A stretch of 64,000 nucleotides of DNA from Psettodes erumei (Eukaryota > Chordata > Actinopteri > Pleuronectiformes > Psettodidae). The notes under the pieces are model-generated. The model was not told the origin of the DNA. It saw nothing but the letters and a program-made list of their open reading frames with translations, and ran no database searches. The DNA lies in NCBI GenBank assembly GCA_016785225.1, contig JAFBJZ010000845.1:258501-322500 (forward strand), written 5' to 3'. Made by a program: the position numbers and the translations under genes. Positions 23,101 through 33,329 of the stretch are shown here, one piece after another. Position 1 is the stretch's first letter, and each line of letters opens with the position of its first letter.

Positions 23101-24754
23101 TCCTCTTTTGAAATATTAAATTTATACTGGGGAGAATGACTAATAAAATAAATAAAAATAAAAAAACAGGCTTTATCATTCAAAGCGTCATACTGTGTTC
23201 GCTGTGCTCGCAGAGAGCAGATAACCCTGGGGTGTCGGGTGGAAGTCGTGAGAGCCGCCAAGGCCTCCCGCCGTTCGCGGAGGACAAGCGGGTCGTCGCG
23301 CGGCGGCGGCGGCGGCGGCGGCCGAAGACGCGGTCGTCCAGCGGCCGGAGCCGGAGCAGGAGCAGGTTGTCGGGGAGCTCCAGATACTCGGGGCGCTACT
23401 CTCGCAGCCCGTCCCTGTCGACCTGCAGGTGGGTGAACGCATCGCTAACAACAACACGTCCGCGTCTCCTCGACCGTGAGTCCTCATCACTTTGGCGGCT
23501 TTCATCTAGCGCCACCTTCAGGCGGCGTGCAGCACCTGCAGAACCAACGAGACCTGTTAGCCGTTAGCAAACGATAGCCCGTTAAACTGAGACGCTGATG
23601 ATGTTGGACTTTATATCACAGTCAGGTTTTTAGCATTGTCACTGTGAGCGTGTTGCCAGGGACGACTGCAGCACTGAGCCTGAGCCCGGCTTCCCCTTTG
23701 TCCTGTTTAAGATATGTGCAGCGTTTTCATGGAATCATAATTCCGTAATTTCTCTCGCTTCCAGCTCGTACTCGCGCTCTCCGAGTTATTCGTCCTCCCT
23801 GAGGCGACGAGGCAGCGTGGCCAGCCTGAGCTCCAGGGGAAGCTACTCCCGACACAGCGCCGACAGGTGGACACCGCCTTAAACTTCATGCACATGCGTG
23901 CGCACGTCCGGCGACAACATTCTCACACTGTTGTGTCTGGTTCCCAGACTACGAGACAGGAAGCGAGCGCCCAGCTACAGGGAGACGGACGCGCCGAAGG
24001 TGAGCGGGAAGAGACGAAGACGCAAATCCTACTCTCCCATGAAGAAGAGGAGGAGAGACTCGCCGAGCCATCTGGAAGCACGCCGAATCACAAGGTACGA
24101 CCCGTTTCCCAGCCTGAAATCTTCTCCCCGCGTCATGATGAGCCGCGTGGACTTGGCGTCGAGATGGCGTCGAGCCCGAGGATGAGATAACCGTCAGCGT
24201 TAAAGTCGCAGAAACAGATGGTGAGCACGGGCGATCCGACGGAGGATGTCGTCTGTCGGCTTTACCTTGCTTCCGTTTCACACCGAGGAATGTGCAAGAA
24301 GGAACTTATCACAGTAATAATAATAATAATGATAATAAAGTCCGTATGTACAGTAAAGATGAGATGTTACACACAGTTATTTGACGCATTGTTCCTTTAA
24401 AACGTTGATGAGTTGAGTTCAGCGCTCACACTGCCCTCTTACCCCCCCACAGTGCCAGGAAGCGACCCATCCCTTACTTCCGACCCAAGTCCGTCCTCCA
24501 GCAGCCGCTGCACCAGCGTGTCGTCCTGGCGCAGCCTCTTCACGCGCACCCACAGCCCGATCCGCAGCATCAGCCGGAGCAGGACCCGGAGCTGGAGTCG
24601 GAGTCGGAGCCGGAGCCGGAGCCACGGCTCCTCCTCCTCCTCCTCTTCCTCCTCCTCCTACAGGAGCTACAGCCGCAGCTCCTCCTGGAACTCGATCTTC
24701 GGGACCCGCAGTCGCAGCCGTTCGTCGAGCAGGCGCGGCAGAACCAGACATTAG
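13976..24754 (+). CDS. srrm4: Serine/arginine repetitive matrix protein 4 (nSR100), 12 visible coding exons, 5' part not found
   Basis: SRRM4 is a nuclear SR-related splicing activator that promotes inclusion of neuronal microexons. Coding exons read by eye: 13976-14131, 17708-17791, 17876-17959, 18055-18081, 18215-18265, 19290-19367, 20015-20150, 22689-23020, 23216-23428, 23765-23866, 23948-24094, 24453-24754. All have AG/GT boundaries and consistent phases. About 570 codons are visible against about 611 residues in human, so only the N-terminus is missing. In order: an Ala run, a Lys/Arg-rich block with K8, Ser/Arg blocks, a segment with YDSGNDTSSPPS and ASDSGNS (SRRM4-like), RS repeats, and the conserved end KKRRRDSPSHLEARRITS followed by ARKRPIPYFRP, then a Ser/Arg tail. 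The tail is one frame away from ARKRPIPYFRP (see the last exon). Identity rests on remembered human SRRM4 and on hspb8 lying next to it, as in human. The first 13.9 kb may be intron. Confidence 0.9.
14132..17707 (+). other. srrm4: srrm4 intron
   Basis: No constitutive exon; the flanking exons join in frame. It contains a GAG repeat at 15667-15703, T runs near 15074-15088 and 16112-16132, and the 36-nt exon-like segment at 16643-16678. Confidence 0.75.
16643..16678 (+). other. Exon-like 36-nt segment in srrm4 intron (possible poison exon)
   Basis: A pyrimidine-rich tract ends in TTTCCCCACAG, followed by 36 nt and then AAG|GTGAGG, a good donor. It lies between the srrm4 exons ending at 14131 and starting at 17708, which already join perfectly without it. 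Inserted in the phase of those exons it would give Arg and then TGA at 16644-16646. If spliced it would therefore end translation early. No TGC motif is seen in the 60 bases upstream. Chance occurrence is quite possible. Confidence 0.25.
17708..17791 (+). CDS. srrm4: srrm4 coding exon, Lys-rich
   Basis: 84 nt, phase 2 in and phase 2 out. It reads PSLDDDLSPRPKGKKKKRK then SERKRKRK, corresponding to the PPPSSRGKKKKKKS segment of human SRRM4. Acceptor CGCTCGCAG, donor GTGAGC. Only 84 nt of intron separate it from the next exon. Confidence 0.85.
17876..17959 (+). CDS. srrm4: srrm4 coding exon with K8 tract
   Basis: 84 nt, phase 2 to phase 2. It reads SPSRSLSPLR, eight Lys from a pure AAG8 run at 17907-17930, then RSSKKSKRH. 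Human SRRM4 has SPSPVKKKKKKSSKKHKRR at the same place. The pure trinucleotide run makes the Lys number likely to vary between individuals. Confidence 0.85.
   Translation, partial: VSVPQPVAAEEEEEEEEEEELQEKQAP
18055..18081 (+). CDS. srrm4: srrm4 27-nt microexon
   Basis: A 27-nt exon between CCCTCCTGCAG and GTGCGC. It completes an Arg codon and reads YTSKKSKH plus two bases of a Ser codon. It is phase 2 on both sides, so including or skipping it keeps the frame. Flanking introns are 95 and 133 nt. Joined to its neighbours it gives KRHRYTSKKSKHSSSS, which fits human SRRM4 composition here. The 3' splice site contains TGC directly before the AG. Confidence 0.75.
18215..18265 (+). CDS. srrm4: srrm4 coding exon, basic
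   Basis: 51 nt, phase 2 to phase 2, reading SSSLKHKRKDERKHKK. It parallels human SSSSPKSKRRDEKRHKK, which fixes the frame. Acceptor TCTCACCAG, donor GTCAGT. Confidence 0.85.
19290..19367 (+). CDS. srrm4: srrm4 coding exon, Ser/Arg-rich
   Basis: 78 nt, phase 2 to phase 2. It reads SRTHSRRRRRYRRSDSSSCQ then SSAED, ending in a split Arg codon. Human has a comparable R/H-rich then Ser/Cys-rich stretch. Ten bases after the donor GTACGC lies an 8-bp C-rich minisatellite. Confidence 0.8.
19375..19414. repeat. 8-bp minisatellite (CCACCCCT)n after an srrm4 donor
   Basis: Starting ten bases after the donor at 19368 there is a C run and then about four copies of CCACCCCT. Confidence 0.85.
20015..20150 (+). 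CDS. srrm4: srrm4 coding exon, poorly conserved
   Basis: 136 nt, entered in phase 2 and left in phase 0. It reads HHLQKSALGEETDGGLHH, ADVKWRPATKSVCKTARKYR and SILSTAT. The acceptor lies in a (TCC)n tract ending CCCTACAG; the donor is GTAAGT. Resemblance to human is weak (CSKTLCK versus SVCKTARK), but its phases are exactly those needed to join the exons on either side. Confidence 0.65.
20151..22688 (+). other. srrm4: srrm4 intron
   Basis: No exon seen. From about 21960 to 22510 the + strand is strikingly T/C-rich and poor in CpG, next to the CpG-dense exon at 22689. A T run is at 21190-21207 and a C run at 21530-21539. Confidence 0.75.
22689..23020 (+). CDS. srrm4: srrm4 largest visible exon
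   Basis: 332 nt, phase 0 to phase 2. It carries GPRDYDSGNDTSSPPSSKTG, then an Ala/Arg stretch, CRRLASPGKLKFADRDNASD and SGNSVTSYASLC. YDSGNDTSSPPS is nearly identical to the human SRRM4 motif. Acceptor TGTTTGCAG, donor GTAACG. The exon is GC-rich (CpG-dense) compared with its T-rich upstream intron. Confidence 0.9.
23216..23428 (+). CDS. srrm4: srrm4 coding exon, Arg run and RS repeats
   Basis: 213 nt, phase 2 to phase 2. It reads ADNPGVSGGSRESRQ, EDKRVVA, seven Arg from CGG repeats, then SSSGRSRSRSRLSGSSRYSG and RYSRSPSLSTC. The acceptor is taken as GCTCGCAGAG so that the phase matches the previous exon; using the CAG two bases earlier would break the frame. Confidence 0.8.
23765..23866 (+). 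CDS. srrm4: srrm4 coding exon, RS domain
   Basis: 102 nt, phase 2 to phase 2: SYSRSPSYSSSLRRRGSVAS then LSSRGSYSRHSAD. Human has the equivalent SYSRSPSYSS. Acceptor CTTCCAG, donor GTGGAC. Confidence 0.85.
23948..24094 (+). CDS. srrm4: srrm4 coding exon, start of the conserved eMIC region
   Basis: 147 nt, phase 2 to phase 2. It reads LRDRKRAPSYRETDAPK, SGKRRRRKSYSPM and KKRRRDSPSHLEARRIT. From RRRRKSYSPM onward it is almost identical to human SRRM4. This conserved end of SRRM3/4 is the part known to be needed for microexon inclusion (eMIC domain). Confidence 0.92.
24453..24754 (+). CDS. srrm4: srrm4 terminal coding exon, apparently frameshifted
   Basis: After CCCCCACAG the exon completes a Ser codon and reads ARKRPIPYFRP, which aligns with human ARKRPIPYYRP. 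The expected continuation SPSSSSRCTSVSSWRS, then RSRSRSRS repeats and the stop TAG at 24752-24754, lies one base later in the next frame. Removing one A from CCCAAG (24487-24488) would join the two. As written, the frame after FRP becomes a Q/E/L-rich stretch that stays open to TAA at 25003-25005. The downstream frame keeps SR periodicity, so it was recently under selection. This is either a sequencing or assembly indel or a real truncating allele. Confidence 0.85.
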
Positions 24755-26790
24755 GGTTTTCCTCTGGGGAACCTGGAGGGACCGAAGCGCCGGGTTCCGG
24801 TTTCCAGCAGTGGACTCTGCTCCGCTCTGACGCTGCAGTCGAAATAATGTCCCTACAGGGGTGGGGGGACTTTTGGTTGAGCCCGTCCAAACTGGAGACT
24901 GAATGTCTTTGTCTTGTTCCGGTGTCACGATGGCCTGCGACTGTTCACCTCTTTGCAGCATGGCTCGGTCTGTGCACTTCCCTCCAAACTGTTCTCTTAA
25001 ATTAATGCTTTATATTTATTCTTCAGATCGATGGTTCTTAAAAATGGCACATGAGGAGGTTTAAGGATACGGGTTCAAATGGCTTGAATCTCATTACAGA
25101 CGGGCAAACGGGACGGGAGACGCTCCGTGTCCTGGACTTTGCGTGGAGAATCCCGGTGACGGCGAGGTAACGCGTGAGCCGTTTGATCCGGCTTCAGAGG
25201 AATCCTTATCGGGAATAAGGAACGATGTTTCACTGCCCGCGGATCTCGGCTCAGAGCGAACGCGTCTCCTCTGAAAAATGAAAAGGACGAGAGGGAACGG
25301 CGGCTCAAATGTCAAATTAATTTATCCTCAGATCGTGAGGGAAACAATTGAAACGTCAGTCGGCGCGATAGAGCGGATCAAAACACTGCAGGGGGCAAAG
25401 TGACGAAATGTTCACGATCGAATCCCAGGAGCTCGTTGTTCAACAACTCACAGCGATAAATTAGTTTTGGAAACTTAAAGGTAAAGATAATATACATCTG
25501 ATGGGTTTCAAAGATCGTATTTATTCCACCACTCTGTGTGCGCCTGAGTTTGTCTGGCGCTTATGACAGGAGGAAAACGGCGGCATGGAGCTGTGAGCGT
25601 CGCGGCAACATACATATTGATTATTTCTTTTCACAGCGATGGGTTTCACAGTCCCGCTCGGTCCTGGTCAATCTTTCTATGCAACGCCGTCAGTCACGAT
25701 GACACTAGTGTCGTTTTTATTTTTTTTCTCGTGTTGTTGTTGTTGTTGTTGTAAATGATTGAACCCACACATGCACCTCAGAGCAGACGCTCAGATGGCG
25801 GCGGTGGAAAACTGACGGCTCTGACCTTTTTGTCTTTTTGGGTTTCCTTTTTTTTTTAAGGTTTGACATTTTGGGGGATATTTGCTCTCTGGCCGAGAAG
25901 ATGAATGTCGCTCTCGTGTCTGAACGTGAAGCTGCAGATGTTAGCTTAGCTTAGCTTAGCATAGAGTTTGGAGACGGGGGAGAAACTTAACAAATGGACG
26001 ACGTACAGACTCGTGAGTCCTGGAGAACCTCGGCGTGATGTCTTGACTCCTTGGCGACATCCGGCGTGTTGATTTGGGGTTTCCGCCCGGCGGGGGTTCC
26101 TTACCCACGTTCCCTTTCTTTGCGCTAACCTCAGCAGCTGCCGACGCTAACGTCACATTTATCACTCAGACGCGAGTTCGGCCATCGATCTCCTCCTCTC
26201 CGCTCTTTCCCCTAAACCTTAAAGTACAATTTTTAACAGAGCTGGAATCTGCAAAAAGACGAGAAACCGCCCTTTTCCCCCCCGCACAATTAAGAGAGTT
26301 ATATTTCTTCGGTGGTTTCCGATCCGTCGTGCGGCAGCGCTCCAGGCCTGACAGACTGCTCTCTATGCACTCGGCGCCCGGCGCTGATTTCCCTGAATGT
26401 CAACCAAATTGGACGAATGAGGGAAATGTGACGCTGGAAGACGACGGATCCCGGCACAAAAGTCCCCCGCTCGCTATGAACTGATGATGACTCGCCTCAG
26501 CTCGCTCCTGCCTCCAGGTGCCAGCGGATGATTTGTGTTGATGGTCACAGGCCAACCCCCCACCCTCACCCCCACCTCCACCCCCGGGCCTCACAATGTA
26601 AAGTTTACATGGGTTTCTCGTGCAACAATGACTTTATATGTAATTGGTGTAAATATGCATCTGCGTTGTTATGAACTGTACCAGAGGTGTGATCATGTAG
26701 GAAAAACGAGACAAGTGGACTCTAGATGTGTCTCCGTGTGTCCGGTCCCTCTGATCATGTCTTTTGTTATTAAAAAAAAAAAAAGAATAA
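24755..26790 (+). other. srrm4: Probable srrm4 3' UTR
   Basis: No coding exon seen. Near the end there is an AT-rich, UTR-like stretch (26600-26780) with ATTAAA at 26769-26774 running into an A-rich tract. The end is inferred from that variant poly(A) signal only. A degraded interspersed repeat sits at about 25925-26000. Confidence 0.4.
25925..26000. mobile_element. Short degraded copy of the TTAGCTTAGC repeat
   Basis: ATGTTAGCTTAGCTTAGCTT, AGCATAGAGTTTGGAGACGG, GGGAGAAACTTAA. It shares its core with the copy at 10740. Confidence 0.45.
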
Positions 26791-27147
26791 TCCAATAACA
26801 AGGTCATATAGCAATAGTGATCCAGTGTTTCAGTGTTGACTTATTGCACCCCCCCTCCTCCTCTTTATGTTTTCCATATGAGGGCGCATAAAGTTTTTTT
26901 TTTTTTTCACACTGACACATTTTAATCTGGTGTCAGCGTGAATTTAAGGTTGTAATCACCCCCTCACTGCGTGTTCAGATTAAGATAAATACATATTCTG
27001 CATTAAGACTCATGCTCTTGTTTTATGTTGGGCTCGTCCTCACGCAGACCGCTGACCGCTTCCTTTTATCCGGACCGTGACATCAGGGCGTTTGACACGA
27101 AGTCGCTGCGTTATTTTCTATTATAAAGACGGTGAGTCATCGCGTGC

Positions 27148-27163
27148 GCGCGCGCGTGCATGC

Positions 27164-27214
<51 letters not shown>
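27148..27214. repeat. (GC)n then (GT)n microsatellite 5' of hspb8
   Basis: An alternating CGCG/GTGC patch (27141-27162) runs into a pure GT repeat of about 48 bases. Alternating purine-pyrimidine DNA of this type can form Z-DNA. It is about 360 bases upstream of the hspb8 TATA box. Confidence 0.9.
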
Positions 27215-27215
<1 letters not shown>

Positions 27216-27571
27216 CACACCGAGTGAGTGACATGTGCACGGTAACTTAATTTGGTCAAAAGGGGGAGGCCGGTCTTCCGTCAGCTGTTGCGTTTACACT
27301 GCAAAAAAAAAAGTCCACATCAGCAAGTTTTATAGATTTAATCCGGATTTAAACCCTTTCAAGTGTTGCGACCCGGATACACACAGTGAAATATTTCATT
27401 TTAATTTATTCAAATTACTTTTTACGCCATATTGTTTTTGTACGATACGCAGATGTCGCAGTACTTTTCGCAGTACTTTTTTTTTTGCAGTGTGAGCGCC
27501 CCTCCGGATCCTCCCAGCACTTTCCCGACACTTGCCCGGTGCCGACTCACCATCTGGGAAAGCGGCTCCGG

Positions 27572-27578
27572 TATAAAA
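27572..27578 (+). promoter_or_regulatory. hspb8: TATA box of hspb8
   Basis: TATAAAA preceded by GCGGCTCCGG, 266 bases before the hspb8 ATG. Transcription would start near 27600, giving a 5' UTR of roughly 240 nt. I saw no perfect three-unit heat-shock element (alternating nGAAn/nTTCn) between here and the ATG. Confidence 0.55.
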
Positions 27579-27843
27579 CCCCACGGCCAGGAGGGATTAG
27601 CTCAGTCCACTCGGAAGCTTAAAGAGACTCAATGTCCGCCCGGGAGTCTGTGGTTGGATCAACCGGTGCCTGATTGCGTAACGGCGATGCGCGTAATCCA
27701 AAAGCGATAAACAACAACAACAACAACAACAAAAAAGTTTTACCACACAGGTGCGGGGAGTTTCCGGTTTGAAGAAAACAGTTTTTATCTTTGGTGCAGA
27801 AGAACAGCTGAACTTCTTGTTGTGGTCCTGAACTCGGCTGGAC

Positions 27844-28288
27844 ATGGCAGAGGGAGACTTCTACACGATGGGAAGCCGGCAGAGGTTTCCCAGGGATCCG
27901 TTTGGAGAGTCGCCGTTCCGGGATCAGTCTCCGTTCAGGGATCAGCTCGCGTCTCGGTTCATGGACGATGACTTTGGGATCCCGCCTTTCCCCGACGACC
28001 TGGCGATGGACTGGCCGGGCTGGGCTCGGCCGGGCCGGCTCAGCACGCGCCTCAGCTCCTCGCCCTTCGGCGGCGGTCTGCGCTCGGGCTTCCCCGCGCG
28101 CCAGTCCTCGGGAGGCCCCGCGCTGTACACCAGCCGGTACGGGGAGCCCTCCTCCCGGAGCTCCCCCACCGGCCCCGCCGCGGCGTGCACCGCCGGGGGC
28201 GAGCCCTGGAAAGTGTGCGTGAACGTCCACAGCTTCAAACCCGAGGAATTACACGTGAAAACGAGAGACGGGTTCGTGGAGGTGTCAG
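27844..28288 (+). CDS. hspb8: hspb8 exon 1
   Basis: Encodes residues 1-148 and the first base of Gly149, ending GAGGTGTCAG|GTGAGC. The exon is a strong CpG-rich island (about 27840-28330), unlike the surrounding DNA. It contains a near-tandem repeat SPFRDQ-SPFRDQ at residues 23-34. Confidence 0.95.
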
Positions 28289-29135
28289 GTGAGCTCACCG
28301 GGGACGAGTCCGGCAGGTCACACGGACACGAGCTTTTATTTATAGAGCGCATTTAAAAACAACACCTGCTGTCCAAAGTGCATTTAAAGACCCGGAGGTC
28401 ATGCCCTTTGTTTATGATTATTCACATACAATTACTCTTTAGATTCAGTGTCTGTAACTGTGATTTTTATTTTGGGTGGAGGGTCAACAACTGGTACAGA
28501 CAGGTATTGATTTGTCTGTGTAAATATTTTTCAAGCAACATTTTGACCCGACTTACACGGATAAAAGGTCATACAAGTGAGCAGTTACACAATGTTTTAA
28601 GAAAACATGGAAGTAACTGGAAACTTTGCATGTTTTTCTCACTGAGGGGGCTTGGACTCCTTTTACCGAACACGTAATCAGTCACAAGTGTCTTAAATGG
28701 GCAGAACCAAAGCGTCGGGTGAGAGAGTTGAGAAAAACATAAAGTAAAATACATTAAAAACATATTAAAACTGGGCGTCAGTCACACAGCAACACCTCGC
28801 TCTGTAACTGGCAGCGGATTTGGAAGCGGCGCGGCCTCGGCGGTCGTGGACATGGAGGAGCTGGACGGTGGTTTTGGGGGGGGGGGCTGGGGGGGCTGGG
28901 GGGGGGGGGTTGCTGGGACTCGCTCACTGGCAGGCGGCAGATCCTCAAGCTTAAGACACCTGTTCCACATTCCTGGAGAACCTTTCCCTCAGTCGCCCAC
29001 CAGCTCGATTTAGAATTTAAGGCAAGGCCCGTGACAACAGTCTCTGTTTACAATATAAGTCAAGCCAAGCACGCTGCCATTAAAACACTGGAGAGAGGAG
29101 GGGGGGGCAGGGAATGTTCTGGAAATAGGACCCCC

Positions 29136-29172
<37 letters not shown>

Positions 29173-32092
29173 TGACCCAGCATGAAGCTTTTTGTCTCCG
29201 CCGGTGTCACGTTCCAGCTCAGTCACTTATTATGGGAGTAAGTCCTAGAAAGTCGTCATGTCATCGTTCCTCACTTTTAAAGATGGAAGAAGAATTCCAG
29301 GGACACCCTAGATTAAGGCCCCCACCCCCCCATATTCTGTGTATGCCAGTCGGGTCATTCAGTCAGCGCCATGTTGGCGACTCGACCCCTGTGCTAAAAG
29401 CGTGACGGGGAGCGTGATACGAGCGTGTTCGACGCGTCCGCTACACGACTTAACAAATGTTTGACAGAGAGGCGTCCGGCGCGGTTAAAAGCTGACTGAC
29501 GCACGGCGACAGTCATTTGCTCAAATGCGCAGGATGACAAAGGCGTGACCCTGTTGGCGAGCTGCGGACGGTTGGCTCAGCGAAGCTTCCCGTCGTCCGC
29601 CATCTTTGTTTCCCTCGGTGACCGCAGACCAAATCTCTTTGCGTCTGCGCTCGAACTCAAAGGTTTTAATGCAAAGTTAACTGCGTCAGAACGTCGGCGA
29701 ACATGAACTCGTCCCTGTGCGCTCGCCCCGTTACGCCGAGGCACCATCTGCCGCCGCTCCTCCCAGAACGCTGAGCGTTACACACAGCGTCTGGAATTTG
29801 GCATCTCTGTCGTAAGAGGCCTGAAGACAGGGAGGGGCGGCGTCCCGCCGGGCCGCTCTCTCTCGCCAGAACCCCCAGAATCCAGGGACCGTTTTTTTTT
29901 TCCGCGTCCGATGAGGTCGTCGTTACGATCTCGTGACCTCACCGGTGAGCTCAGCTGATTTCTCTCCGGGGCTTTAACTCCGGCCTCGCTCGCCGGGGGA
30001 GCGCAGCGCGTCGGGCAGGTCACCGCGGGGGTATAAGGTGGCGCATAGTCGAGGTTTGAGGGGAGGGGGCCACGCCGCGGCGCTGCCAGCGGCGGCGTTG
30101 ACATTTAGCGAGCCGCAGAGCAGCTGCGAGCGAGCCCGAGAGATAGAGCGGCCATAAACAGAGCCCCGGAGCAGGAGGGGGCTTTCCAGGCCTGGCTGTC
30201 CCCCCCCCCTCCAGCTTCAGACCGACATGTGTGAGTGTCTCTCTACATGACACACACTCTTAGAGGCAAGTGTGTCATCATTTCGACATGTTCACTGCAC
30301 CACCCCACCCTCAACGTCCCAGCCAAACACACAACGTTTGTTTAGATCCAGAACTTTCTCATTTACATCCCTGAGTCACAGTCGCCCGTGACCTCACCGC
30401 GACTTTTGCGCAATGTTGAACTCCGTCGGTTTACTCGCATCGCCCGATCGCATGCTGACCTGTGTTTTTTTTTTTTTTTGTTTTTCTTCGAAACAGGGAA
30501 ACACGAAGAGAAGCAGGAGGAAGGCGGCATAGTGACGAAGAATTTCACAAAGAAGATACAGTGAGTGTGAACGCCGCCCGTGCAGCTCGTACGAGTCTGA
30601 TGAGAGAATATTTATCATCACACCCTCGAGCTTTAATCGCTCAAACCCGTCGCACACCAGAGCGTTCAGGAGCCTATACCAGATGAGGACCGGGGGGGTA
30701 GAAAATAACGATGCTAAAATAGCATATTTCGCATATTTCACTTTCCCAAACGGATTCAAATAAAACGTTCTGGGCGGGCGACGCTCGTCGAGTGAAGGAC
30801 TCGAGCGACTTGGCTGAAGGGCAAACTCCTCCCCGCTGTCAAACGGCGTTGGTCAGACGGCGGGTTTCCCCACCGACGCCTCCTGTCATCCGTCTTTGTG
30901 AAACACGACCGAGGTCTGATCAGCAGAGGTGCAGGACTTGGTGGTGAATCCTTCAACATGCACCAGTGATGCGTGTTTATCCCTTAAGAACCTGGAAGTC
31001 GACAAACCCGTCGGCCACAAACGGCTCCTAATGAGGAAAAAACACACTTCCTGACTCTGGAGCACCGGAGCGGGAGAACCTCCGGCAGGAATACTGCAGC
31101 AGAGCGGCGTTCCTGCCGGGAAGTCATCCGAGCCGAGCGGGTCCGGAGAGGAGCTTCCTCCGCCTGCCCTTTTCTTTATTTTAATTGGGCGGTGGGGTGA
31201 CTTCAAACGGCAGGGCTGATCGCTGGTGCGAATCGCCGTCTCCCTGGCGCGTCACACCGCCGCTGCTAATTTTCCTCCTGGCTAATTAGCGTTAGCCCTT
31301 CATATCGCGGTCCTTTTTTTAATTGGAAAGCCTTCAGATCAGGCCCCTGCTCCTCGGCACCGCACAACCTACGACCGGTGACAGACTGGGTGGTGGTGGG
31401 GGGTGGGGCAGGGGTCATATATAAATAACTGCCCTCGATACACAAATCCACAGGCTGTGTGAACGAGGTGGAGACAGCACCGAGTCCCGTGGCTTGCGTC
31501 AGTTTGACTGAGCTTTTAATTGAAGCTTTTCTGCTTTTTTTGTTCAGATTTTTCTTTTTCTTTAGTCGCATGAGAAACTTAAATGCGTCACAGAATACAC
31601 AAAGTTCATTTTTTCCCTCTTGATGAACTATAATTTGCCCTGTTTACGCTTATTTTCCACATTATGACCTCCTGTGCCGCCATCGTGTACTCTAAAGTAC
31701 AAACAACGCAATCTGAAAATAAGAAAGATTAAATAATAATTATTTTTGATGAACAGCTGACCTGTCTCGTTTCACCTTTCCAGGGCGTCTGTCTCGGGCT
31801 TATGTGCTAACAAGCTTATTTTATAGAAATAAACTAAGCCAGTGTCAGATTAATCAGCGAGGAACGCAGCTTATTAGCTGGAGCAGATTAAGGAAGAGTA
31901 AAGCAGTAAGAGCTAATAAGAGAAATGAATCGATCGATTGAACGTCACCTTGATCGTGGTGATGGACTGATGATGCTCACGGTGCTGCTGAACGCGCTCT
32001 GAGGGCAAAGGTAACTCTGCCCTTTGTCCGTCCTCTGCTCTCAAGAGACGCACAACCTCGCGTATGTGCGTGCGTGTGGGTTGTATGTTTTA

Positions 32093-32129
<37 letters not shown>

Positions 32130-33281
32130 CCACCATCGCTGCAGGCGAATAGTGTATTGGACAGTGTTTTGGCAGCTGTACAAAATCAATGTCTGAGATA
32201 AAATGAGCGCTCGCTGGAGGTAAATAAACTCCCCGAGCCGGACAGATAAGGTTTCTGCCGGAGTCCCGTGTAATGGGCCGGCTGAGTGATTTGACTTTGT
32301 CAGAAGGAGCCAACTTTGCTTCGCGGCAGTTGAAGGAAGGTTGTTGGGTTTTTTTTTTTTTTTTTAGGGGGGGGGGGCACAGATACTGAATCATGTGTCA
32401 GCATGTGAGTGTGTGTGGCTGGAGCTGGGAATTTATAAAAACAAGATTAATGCTGGCTTCAAATAGGAGCTTTAAATTCATGTTTTGTCCTCAGGAGTTT
32501 ATATAATGAAATATCATCCAGTCATTCGTGGTTCCCAGAGGGTGAATCCTCATGAGTTTGCCGAGCATCACCATGAGGTCAACCATAACGACTGTGAGTG
32601 AAACGTCTCCACAAACGTTGGATGCCATGAAACGCGACGCACTCGTTCCTGTTCTCCTCAGGATGAATCACCGTGTGTTTGATACTTGAGGTTCAGATGA
32701 TGTCGTGGCCAGAAGCAGGTCGAGGTTTCTGCAGATTTAGTGAGATATGTCTCAAGGTCATGGAGACATGGAGACTGGATCGCAGCTCCCAGAGGTTTGT
32801 CCTTGGTCTGCCCCCCCACACACCTCCCCAACCTGACCGCCCGTGGCCTCAAAACAAAGCAAAGACATTTTCCTGCCATCGTTTTGGTTTTATTCTCTCT
32901 AAACTGGATTCACTATAATCCTGCAGCTGGACTGAGGGGGTGCTGGGCTTCTCTTTGATATTCCTGTCTCAGAGTTTTTACCTTTTTCCTCGTCGTCCTC
33001 AGTTCTTCTGTCTTCTCTGTGGTCTCGGGTTAGGTGTGGAGCTGGTTGTGGAAATAGAGTTGACTGAGACAGACCTTAGACCAGACTGAGGAAGACCTCA
33101 CCGAGCCTTCCTCAGTCCCATTTGCCTTGTTGTCGCTCTAATTAAATGGAGAGTCGACCCGCTGTCTCTTCCTCTGAACAGGGTGTTTATATTAACTCCC
33201 AAAGGCACTTGGCTGCTCACACACAAAACCCACAATACCCATATTTGGCCACGCTGTCTGACACAAGAACAGTTTGCCTGG

Positions 33282-33329
<48 letters not shown>

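Noticed and set aside
24419..24961. 180-residue - strand open frame
   Set aside because: Antisense to the RS-coding last exon of srrm4; its Gly/Ala/Pro repeats are the complement of RS codons.
27600..27843. Possible heat-shock elements in the hspb8 5' region
   Set aside because: GAA and TTC triplets occur (for example GAAGAACAGCTGAACTTC) but not with the spacing needed for a three-unit element.
27619..28230. 203-residue - strand open frame
   Set aside because: Antisense to hspb8 exon 1 and its promoter; composition follows the CpG island.
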